From NCBI RefSeq assembly GCF_900090045.1, contig NC_041788.1, positions 1-64,000 of the forward strand: a stretch of 64,000 nucleotides of DNA, read 5' to 3'. The translations under genes were made by a program, and so were the position numbers. Under the pieces are notes generated by a model, which saw nothing but the letters and a program-made list of their open reading frames with translations, had not been told where the DNA came from and did no database searches. Of this stretch, positions 54,501 to 64,000 are shown piece by piece; position 1 is the first letter of the stretch, and each line of letters begins with the position of its first letter. The stretch comes from Plasmodium malariae (taxonomy: Eukaryota; Apicomplexa; Aconoidasida; Haemosporida; Plasmodiidae).

Positions 54501-57418
54501 CTTTGATTTTTATTAAAGTAAGTCCGCCCAAACATACATGTATTAAAATAATCAATAAATTAGAACCTTTATGAGTTTCATTCATATGTGTTTTATATTA
54601 CTCTATAATTTTACAAGCATTTATTTTTTCTAATTAATTCATTTTTTTCAAAACATATTTAATAATTTCTTACTACGAATTAGTTTCCATACATACATTT
54701 AATGTAATTCTTACAAAAAAAAAAAACATTAATGTATAGTTTTTTCCTTTTTCTCTGTTCCATATGAATTCATTCATTACATTCAAATTTGAATACGTAT
54801 TTTTCTTGTGCATATTTTTTATTATTACATGTATTTACTTTTTTACATTCTTGTTTATCTATGGTGAAAATTATGAACATATACATCAGCATATAATTAC
54901 AGTTCTTGTGCATGCACACTTATTTACATATATGAAATCTTTTCTATCATACTACAAAGAACTAATAACCTTCGAGTTTTTGCTTATAACTTTATTCCTT
55001 ATGCTTTTGCACTTTTTATATTTTTACTTTTTGTTTTTTCCATGCTTATGCTGAATGCATTAATTATTCTCCTTATAAAGATCTTTAATAGAAATAATTA
55101 AATGAACTTTCACACTTTTGACGTAATATAAAATAGGCTACAGCAAAGCAATTTTTCTTTCGAAATTGTTAATTTGAATAGATCACTGTTCAGGTGACCT
55201 ATCTATTTTTTTTTCCCCTTTTTCTTATTAACAACCGCACCAGAAGTAATTGTTTCAACGAACTTCATACATTCTTGTTTTTCTCCGATGTTATCTGAAT
55301 TTTATCATCCGTATCATCCTCTCTTATATACATGAACTTACTATAAATTGTTCACATTTATAAATGATGATCATAAGACGGCAAGGTCAGTAAGGTCATG
55401 TAAATAAATATCTAATACACAAATGTTTGTATACATATATATATGTACAGATGATTTCCTTTTTATGACTTTTCAATAAAAACAATCTAAAATATACAAG
55501 GCAAGATAGTTTAAAAAACATATGTATATTCTTGCATATAGTATGCATAGATAACTAATTGTGAATAATGCCATCCTATCAACATGCATAGATATGACCT
55601 CAGTTGTGTCCTCAAATTGTTTCAATTACTAACATAAAATTTAATTCCTAGTATAAATGTCTTATTCTATTTATTTTTCTTTAAACAGGTCAAATGGTCA
55701 TTCGTGTCTTCATAAATGTATTCTTCCTATGGGCTCCTTTATTCGTGTGACACATGCACGGAACAACATAAAAAAAAATTTACATATATATGTAAGAATC
55801 TCAGACAAAATATTGAATTACTGTAATGGTTTCACAAGAACAAATAGATATATCTAGATGTAAAAAATACATCTCATTTTTTTTAATAGTTATAATATAT
55901 TTATGCATTATACTTTTATGCTGGAAAACATTTTTGCATCAACCCTCTTAATAATATAGATAAATGATTCAATGTATTGTTTCAAGTTTAAAATGAAATA
56001 TTCGTTCTTTGAAATATAGGAAAGTATATATATTAAAATATGTACATGAATATCTTATATTATGTAAGTATACGTATGTACACGTATACACGCTCCTTTA
56101 TTCATTTACATGCATACATGTACATATACACAAATGTATGCACACGTATATGTACACGCTATATAAGCATGATTGACAAATATATATTTTTGAAACAATT
56201 TTTGTCAACTTTTATATCCCAAATTCCCAAGAAACTACATAATTAAAGGCTTATTTTATTGAATTTTTCCTCTTTTATAAATGCTATGGAAAGAAAAAAT
56301 AAATTACAAAAATCATATAAAAAGATAAACCAAAATTTTTTTTGTCTCTTTTGAATAAAATATTCACATGTATATCATCGTCTTCAGAAAAACTCTGTAA
56401 TATATGTCTGAACAATTAAAAGAATAAGTAAAGAAAAAGTTTTCTTAAAATTCAAAGTTATACATATACTATTTGTATCAATATTAATCACGTTTTATGT
56501 TATTATACTTTTTTTTATATTCTTAGAGTTTTGTACAAACTTATCAGATAATGTATTTCTTCTCCTCCATTCTCTCCTTTTTCAACATAACTTTCTTTCT
56601 GGATAAATAAGACATCTTGATAGTAGTGAAGGTATCCTAAAAAAAGAAAGCGTACTTCTCATGAATATAATACTCATATCTTTTACATATACATAATGTT
56701 CATTCACTTAGTTCTCTTATATTATATTTACTAAGGTACGCTCACGTACACTCCATTAATACTTATAGATACAATGAAAAATGATACCCTAAGTACAGAA
56801 AATAAAAAAAATTCCATTTTTAATTGCGCATATCATAACAATTATTATATAAGTTCAACATTATTCACACATTTCGGTGACATTTATACAACTGTAAAAT
56901 TCAAATTTAGCCCTACAGTATTTTTAAAAATTCATGCATGAATACCATTAACGTTTAATAATTTCTTATTTTTTGATTTTAATTTTTCAAAAATTAATTA
57001 CAAAAAAAAGAAAAGCAGAATAAAATGATGTAAAAGGGAGAAATAAAAATATGAAATAAGAGGTAAATATGAATATGTGTACGAAAGAACTTTTAAGGAA
57101 TATATGCACACATGCAAATACTTAAAATACATTAAAAAGTGAGGAGAAGAAAAAAAATATATTTTAAAGAACAATAATAACATATAAAAATTAAAAACAT
57201 AATATGCGAAGATTCAAAAAAAAGCATTTTCTTTAATTTTTTGGGTGAATAATTTAACTTTTTTAAGGTATTAAAGTTATACCTGTCAAAAATATATAAT
57301 TATCTTTTCCTTTGGTGGCTTCTAGTAAAAAAGAAATTTGTTGTCATGTAATTAACATTATGTATTTTATAAATATACAAATAAACGGCGAGCTAATAGC
57401 ACCATGGAATAAGAATAA
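51508..57418 (-). pseudogene. large multi-exon gene relic, family unknown
   Basis: Many small coding blocks in order along the minus strand. At the 5' end three exons still splice in phase: 57321-57283 (ATKGKDNYIFLT), 56636-56537 (GYLHYYQDVLFIQKESYVEK..EEIHYLIS) and 56407-56331 (ILQSFSEDDDIHVNILFKRD), with GT..AG borders and agreeing phases. A possible next exon begins at 56234 (SWEFGI). Further blocks: YEDTNDHLTCLKKNK (about 55.7 kb), FEDTTEVISMHVDRMALFTI.. (55616-55473), KQECMKFVETITSGAVVNKK (about 55.28-55.20 kb), MNETHKGSNLLIILIHVCLG.. (about 54.58-54.50 kb), FDKKINNYIPNMYLSTCSHP (52711-52645), VAFINRLINRRVYIEYYIQE.. (52022-51908) and MVDNLFENVQYIGFILIYII.. (51741-51508). Stops (for example 57346, 55200, 51908) and missing pieces indicate decay. 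A RhopH1/CLAG gene was considered because of size and location, but the fragments do not resemble it. All blocks may not belong to a single gene. Confidence 0.45.
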
Positions 57419-60400
57419 TTACTTAAAAACAAGATTTTCAGTTGTATAAAAATTCTTTTATCATATTTGTTTTTCCGTTTATGCAGTTTTTATATAAATA
57501 ATTTTTATTCCTTATACAAAAGAATATTTCTGTAATATTTTTCTTTATGTTATCCTGTAAGAGTGTTCTTCAATTTTGTTGTATTTTGTAATTCTATATA
57601 ATACTTGAATTTGAATTATTAATATTTTAAATATTTCCATACAAATAAAAAAAATTAGAACAATGTAATTTTAGTATAATTTTTTTCAAAAACAAGAAAT
57701 AATTAATTATCTATAAATTCTAAATAACAAAAATTTATTAAAATATTATGACATTTTGAATAAAGCGACAATTAATACATAACAATATAAAGGTAATGAT
57801 ATGAAGTAACTATCAGTATTCTTCGAATATTAAAATGAACATTTACTTATTTTAGTTTTTTTACATGTATATACGTATAATACTATGATATAATAAAATT
57901 AATTATTTTTCTATTTTTATATCTCATTTCTTTTCTATTTCTTAGTAATTTAACTATATAAAAATTACTCTACACAAAAAAAAAAAAGTACACATAACAA
58001 TTCCAAAACTCACGGATGCGATAAAATTAATACATTTATAAGTATCCTCAATTTACTTAAAAATTTTAGTCAAGAAAATCTTATAGCATGTTTTTTTTTT
58101 TATGCATCAAAAATAAAAAATTAGGAAACGTTACAAATCTTTATGAAATATTATACGTAAACAACAAAGATATATATATTTTTTTAAACTTTTTAATGCT
58201 TACTGGTATGTATTTCATGTATATAATTTTTTTTTACATATGTACTATAACATTTTCTCATAAAAATACTACCATTACGACAAACTCAAAGTATTTTTAA
58301 TACTTGATTAATTATATTAATATATAATAGGAGCAACTTATTATAACTGTATGCATATTTAGGTGAGTACTCAATATAAAATATTTAATTATAAACAATA
58401 TTTTGTAAAAGTTAGAACTTCATATTATCATTATGAAATACTCCTATTTTGTTGTTAGCAGATTGTAAAAATATATATATTTTATTGCATATTCCAAATT
58501 TTTACAGTAAACTAAAAGAAACCATAAATTTTTTTCATCTTATACACACACTAAAAATAATATAATTATGTATTCTCAAAAAAATTTAAATACCTCATTT
58601 TTAAAAGAACTACCATGATATAAACCGAAAAATTATTAATATAATTTTTCCTTGAATTATCTACATTCAGAAGAATGAACTCATTTTTAAATTCATATAT
58701 TTTACATACTCCAAGATACATAAATGTATAATTTTCTACTATACAGAAAAAAAATAAAACAAATTACTAAAAAAATATATAAAAGAATTTATAAATAATG
58801 GTATTGTATTAATACATAATGCTATAGAAAGTACGTAATATATGATGTTCGCTGCACTACTATATTCCGAGTTAGAAGCAAAAATAAAATTATAAAGCCT
58901 TATAATTTATTATTGAACTCATAAAAAATTCCAAAAATAATGAAATGGAATATTTAAAAAATACTTTAAAAAAATTATTCATACATAAAACTATAGAAAT
59001 ATGGAATTCTTAATAACACGAAATTATAATTAAAATATATAGTAGTTACTTTTCTACTGTATAGATTGCAAGAAAATATTAAATACCTTATTCAAAAATT
59101 AAGTAAAAAAGATGGAATTTTAATTCATATAAAATCGAAAAATATAAAAAATTTAATTCTAAAATATTTAAAATATGAATTTAGTTCTCCATGAAGTAAA
59201 ATTACTAATATTTTCACATAATTAAAAAAAATATTTTGTAGATATAAAAATTATTTAATAACTGCAAACTATGATGTTAAATTTTCAATAAACACCTTTT
59301 CGCTAAAAAGAAAAGTTTTGTCTTATGTAAATAAAAAACATTTGCCTAGTTTTTATTTATTCACAATATACTATCTCATAAGTTATGTAATTTTTTTTGA
59401 TAAATAATGAAAAACTACGATATTTAAAATTAGTACCAACTAGTAAAATAAAAAGATATATGTTATAAAAAGTAACATAAATTTTATAAATAATATTTAA
59501 AAAGAAAAAAATATATCAATAGATATTTATTAATATCTAATTGAATTTAATTCATTAGATTAATAAGAGAACAACATGAAAAAATAAGAACTACATGCTC
59601 TATATTTAATTATAAATTTTCAACATAATTTATATATAAATATTTTACTAGACTCCAGTTAGTACAACAGTTAGGAACCAAATTAATAGGACAAATGGTT
59701 TTAAAAATTCATTTAAACTTAGTGATTGATAATCTTAAATTTAGTATGATATTATATTTAATCTATAATTAAAAATATATTATTTAATTATATATCTATA
59801 TTTTTACATTTCCTCGGCATAAAATAAGCTAAAAGTCTGTTAAACATATTTTTTCAATATATTAGTTTTATAATATGTTTTACATGGACACATTTTATGC
59901 AAAAAATATTAAGTTCTTTCCTAAGAAAAAAAAAAATATATATACATGTATCAAATAACGAAATACATATACTTTTTTTCATTAAATACAAAACAACACA
60001 CATTCATTATTAATTTAAAAATAAAAATTTTCTTAATAACTTTATCAAATAATAATTTTAGGCGCAACGAGATACAAAAAAAAATCATAATTGTTTAGTA
60101 TACTTCTAAATTATACAACTTCTATATAATTATGTAAATTGTGCTATTATATATTCTTATTAAGCACAACCAATATATTTCATAGATATATATTTAAACT
60201 CATAAATATATGTGCTACACCATAATATTTAAGCTATAATAATATTTGAAAATAAAAATTCTAAAACATTAAAACATTAAAATCGACAAAAAAGGAAGAA
60301 CATATATTTTTGTTGCTGTGTATCAAAGAGACTAGATATACATGTAGCATTATAATACTTTAGAAAATATATATATGCATATTAAGTATATCAATAAAGT

Positions 60401-60462
60401 GTTTAATTTATTACTTCATATTAAAATTTTTAGTGAAAGAAAAACATTCATTTTTATTCATT
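57419..60462. other. AT-rich intergenic DNA
   Basis: AT-rich spacer. Weak minus-strand fragments near 58.03 kb (INVLILSHP) and 58.87 kb (LFLLLTRNIVVQRTS) might be further debris of the adjacent relic. The plus-strand open stretch at 58088-58300 is AT-driven. The last 300 bp are the fam-m 3' flank. Confidence 0.4.
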
Positions 60463-61345
60463 TTACTCCGTCATTAACTTAATTCTATTATATTTTTCAT
60501 TGTTTCTTAAAATCTTATTAATGACTATTATAACTATTACGGATAATATAATAATAATTACACTGAATAATCCTATATAAATATAGAAATTTTTTTCATT
60601 TCCCAGGCTATTTAGAGCACTATGCAAGCCTTTTAATAATGAGTCTTTTCCATCCATTTATCTACAGTTTTTCATAAATGGTAATCCTGGTAATACGGAT
60701 AATCCTATTCCCAAAAAGAAAAAAGTAAAAATAGAGCAACTCCAAATTTGTATTTTCTAAGTTTTATTTTTCTTAAGGATATATCACAAATTCTTCTTTT
60801 TTTTTCAAGAAAATGTTCATAATCTTTATTTTTAATCCATTTTCTTTCAAAATGGAAATGCTTCCCATCAAATATTCCATTATTGTAATCTGTAACTTGA
60901 GTATAATAATGAGCCATATTCAATAAATTTCTATTAGATTCTTTTTTTTCCGTCCATTTTTCATTATTACATATATTTTTTTTTTCGTATTTTACATTAT
61001 GTGGTACATCCTTTTTTAAATATACAATTTTTGAATCTTTGAGCTTTTCATATTCTCCTAGTAATCTATAAGTTCTTGCATCTAATTTATTACTATGGTA
61101 ATAATTGTCTTCCAAAAATTTACTAAAATATCTCTAAATGAACAAGGTAGATATTTATTATTTAAATATATAAATAAACTATTATTACAAAATATTATTA
61201 ATAAATATAAAATAAAAGTTAAGAATAATACAAAAATATTTAAATAACGTTATCATACCACATCAATGTTAAAATGATATATCCAAGTTAAAAGAATAAA
61301 CGCACCAATATTAGTAAATATAATATCTTCATATTTATTTTTAAA
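60463..61345 (-). pseudogene. fam-m: fam-m exported protein, pseudogene
   Basis: Exon 1 occupies 61345-61259 (87 nt, GT donor). It still reads FTNIGAFILLTWIYHF, but the position of the start codon is TTT and its first nine codons are eroded. Exon 2 starts at 61133 in phase 0: RYFSKFLEDNYYHSNKLDAR, the PEXEL-like YRLLGEYE (RLLGE fits RxLxE), then YYTQVTDYNNGIFDGKHFHF and ERKWIKNKDY. In the first membrane segment the frame ends at FLLFSFWE plus stop. A one-base shift in the T-rich TTTTTTCTTTTTGGG gives LGIGLSVLPGLPFMKNCR, then a TAA (60660-60658). The frame is then open to 60463 with a second membrane segment (IYIGLFSVIIIILSVIVIIV) and the family end LRNNEKYNRIKLMTE. Three independent lesions (start, frameshift, stop) make it a genuine pseudogene. 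Confidence 0.88.
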
Positions 61346-61800
61346 ATATACATGTTAAATATTCCAATATATTAAGTAAAAAAAAAATTAATAATAATAT
61401 TATATTCCTCTAGTGATATGAAAATCTATATTTATTAAAAAATTATTTTTATTATTTCTTCGTAAACATATAGTAAATATACATGAATATAATATGCTTT
61501 TCCACATATTCAACGTAAAATAACTTTAAAAATAGATTATGAGATTTTTAATTTAATTCTAATACAATAAAAAAAACTTTCATTAAAATAAAAAAATTTG
61601 AATTGATTCATAAATATATGCAATATATAATTTATTCATATAATGTAGTGAACTAATTAAACGATTCTTTTATTAATAATTTTTAGAATATATAGAAAAA
61701 TAAATATGCGATTTCTTATTTTATGTAAATATTAAGTTTATCTATTATACAGAATGTAGAGAATATATAAAATATATTTCTCGACATAATAGGATAACAA
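61346..61800 (-). promoter_or_regulatory. conserved 5' flank of fam-l/fam-m locus 5
   Basis: Upstream flank most similar to that of the fam-m locus at 45.7 kb. Shared elements are ATTATATTCCTC, TTATTATTTCTTCGTAAA and, about 406 bp upstream of the start position, AGAATGTAGAGAATATATAA (61751-61770). Regulatory role inferred. Confidence 0.45.
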
Positions 61801-64000
61801 TTATCAATTCTAAAAATGGTATCCTATTAATAATTCAAATTTTGTAAACACTTTTTTTAAAAACTAATTATGTATAATTATAATAAAATTAATTATAAAA
61901 GAAAAAAATAACATATGAAATGTTAATTATAACACTTCCATTAATTAGTACTCAAGCACATAAAATTGTTTAGTGTTTCTATTTTTTTTAAAAAATCAAA
62001 TTTATAAGATCTACATAATCTACAGAGTACTGTCAATTCTCAAAGAAAATTCAAACTAATTTTTTTTTTTTTGTAGAATAAATTTTAAAAGTTACACTTT
62101 TTAATTTATTCATTTATTTTCTAAATGAAAATTTTGAATATTCATATATCTAAAACTTTAATTTCTTTTTAATTAATTATATACTCATAGAAGATATACT
62201 AATATATTAAAAAAAAAAAAAGAAAAATATATGTTAAGGGAAAAACCTCTACAGAAATATCATATGCACTAGCATTAATTTAAGTTTTTTCCAGAAGAAA
62301 TTTAAAAATAAGGTTAATATATATTGCGTATAATATGTACATAACAAATAAGAAGGAATAATAATACAATTTATTAAAATGTATTTTTTAGTATTTTTTT
62401 GCTGCAATTTTTAACGGACAAGTTATTTTTCATTTATTCCGTTACAAATATATAAGATTACGAACGCATTTCAAAGTTACAAAATAGTAAATCGACCTGA
62501 ATATATAAATAAATAATATTATTTTAAAAATGTATTTAACAACAAAATTTTATAATATAGTAATATTTATTACCTTATTCATTGAAACACTAAGAGTGAT
62601 AAATACTAAAAAATATTTGGTATAAAAATTTATTTAATCGTCTGAAATATAACATAATGTTATTGTTCTTAGAAAATAAGATTTTCTCAATATCACAATT
62701 AAAAAATTAGAAAAAGGATATTACAAAAGTTGTCACTAAAATTTCATAGATTTACACAATATATGCATTTATCGTGACTTTTATGAAGATTATTATTAAT
62801 CTACCTTGAACTGTTACTATGAATTAATCGCTCAACACTTATTCCCATATCAGATGTTACTAAATAAAGTGTAAAACCGTCCATATATAAATTCTAAAAT
62901 TATAAAAAGTACATTTTCTATTTTAATTTTGTTAAACAATTACTTATTAATAACTTTTTCTATTTTAGAAATATTCATGATTTCTAAAGGTTTTTCGAGC
63001 AGTTATTTTTAAAATAATATATAATTTTCTAGATTATTTATGTTTTTGCTAAATTAAATAATAATGAAAAAATAGATTAATTACTTTATAAAACATTTAT
63101 TCTTCTGTATTTTTAATATATATATATCTATGTGAACTGTTCTATTATATATATATATATTGGTATAAACATTTTATTATTATTTCATTCATTTGTTGAT
63201 TCAATATTATTTTTTTCAAGATTATCTTATAAATCTATTATTTATACCAACATATATTATACTTTCAGTTTATGAAATTTTCAAATATATAAGTATTTAA
63301 AGTAATTAAATTTTTTTTTTTTTTACTATCGTATAAAATATAGTTAACATATTTTTGAATTTACAATGGGAATATTACTATGCCTTTTTATTTTTTAATG
63401 CTTGCAAATTCTTCAATATACATAATATAATATTATTACACTTATTTAAAACTTTTACAAAAAATGTAGATATTTTTTTTAATAGACTTAATTAAAACTC
63501 ATGTTATCAAAAAGAAGAATATAATATACTCATGAATTATTTATAGAAAAATAATTTTTTTTTTAATTTCATTTAATTTAAAAAAGAAACTTCATTAATA
63601 TAAATTAATTAGCAATTTTACATATGAAGTGCATATAATTTTATACATCTTTAAAATGATGTTAATTATTTACATAATATATAAATAAACATAAAGCATT
63701 TGAAAATATATTAAAAATTAGAATTTCGAATTATTGTATGAATGTAAAAAAATTATATATTTATGCATTACTTCTAATCATATTTTATCTTTTTAGGTAT
63801 ATATAAATGTCTTATAAATTTTACTATACTAATAAAAATAAATGTATTTACGCATATTATTTATTAATATATCATTACTTTCAATTCATTAATTTAAACT
63901 TTAAATATTGTAAAAAATATAAGGTATATGTTCTATATTTATAAATTTTTAGTATAATATATATTCAATTCATTTATGTCATATAGAATTTATATTAGAA
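61801..64000. other. AT-rich intergenic DNA to window end
   Basis: AT-rich sequence with short homopolymers. About 62950-63300 is similar to 46500-46900 upstream of the other fam-m gene. No gene or telomeric repeat seen. Confidence 0.5.

Noticed and set aside
54764..55054. Plus-strand open frame of 96 codons
   Set aside because: Long but made mainly of F/I/L/Y; no signal exon, motif or partner found.
55657..55857. Plus-strand open frame of 66 codons
   Set aside because: Looks like the antisense shadow of minus-strand relic blocks at about 55.7 kb.
51508..57418. Identification of the multi-exon relic as RhopH1/CLAG
   Set aside because: Size and subtelomeric position fit, but none of the fragments resembles what I know of that family.
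57320..57421. ATG at about 57403 (MVLLARRLF) as first exon of the multi-exon relic
   Set aside because: Its only good donor leaves the wrong phase for the next exon, giving an immediate stop.
1..64000. Telomere repeats, CRISPR arrays, tRNA or rRNA genes, transposons
   Set aside because: No GGGTTYA-type arrays, regular spacer arrays, RNA-gene-like segments or transposase-like frames were seen.

Overview
The window looks like a subtelomeric segment of a human-type malaria parasite chromosome, most likely Plasmodium malariae or a very close relative. Three things support this. Base composition is extremely AT-rich, with long (AT)n, poly-A and poly-T tracts. Genes have a short first exon followed by a larger second exon with GT..AG introns. 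The window also holds the family set fam-l, fam-m, STP1 and PIR, of which fam-l and fam-m are known as P. malariae-lineage families. No rRNA, tRNA, telomere repeat or bacterial feature was seen. Family names come from recognition of sequence features, not from a search.

Layout: 1796-2827 (-) is a dead fam-l gene. About 6.5-7.0 kb (-) is a relic of a lysine-rich two-exon gene. 9859-10672 (+) is an intact two-exon exported-type protein. 11.3-13.0 kb (+) is a heavily decayed larger gene. 15815-17661 (+) is an intact PIR gene. 18.96-20.0 kb (-) holds scattered coding debris. 20029-22576 (-) is an intact four-exon STP1 gene. About 26.0-26.2 kb (-) is a PIR-like tail. 28611-29436 (-) is a dead fam-l gene. 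30.9-32.2 kb (-) is an unidentified cysteine-containing relic. 35660-38197 (+) is a second intact STP1 gene with the same exon plan. 41.6-42.5 kb (-) is a lysine-rich relic. 44857-45743 (-) is a fam-m gene broken by one frameshift, and 48083-49077 (-) is a fam-l gene broken by one frameshift in a G/C homopolymer. 51.5-57.4 kb (-) is a long multi-exon relic, partly still in phase across introns. 60463-61345 (-) is a dead fam-m gene.

Only four genes look intact: the exported protein, PIR and the two STP1s. All five fam-l/fam-m loci lie on the minus strand, have an 87-nt first exon, and share a recognisable 5' flank with a TATAGAGAATATA-like motif about 390-410 bp upstream of the start position. 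An intergenic block near 8.6-9.4 kb is duplicated near 43.5-44.3 kb. The intact products are predicted surface or exported proteins of the infected red cell or merozoite. Known family biology suggests roles in host-cell remodelling and antigenic variation; nothing in the sequence proves a specific function. The rest is very AT-rich intergenic DNA in which I see no gene.
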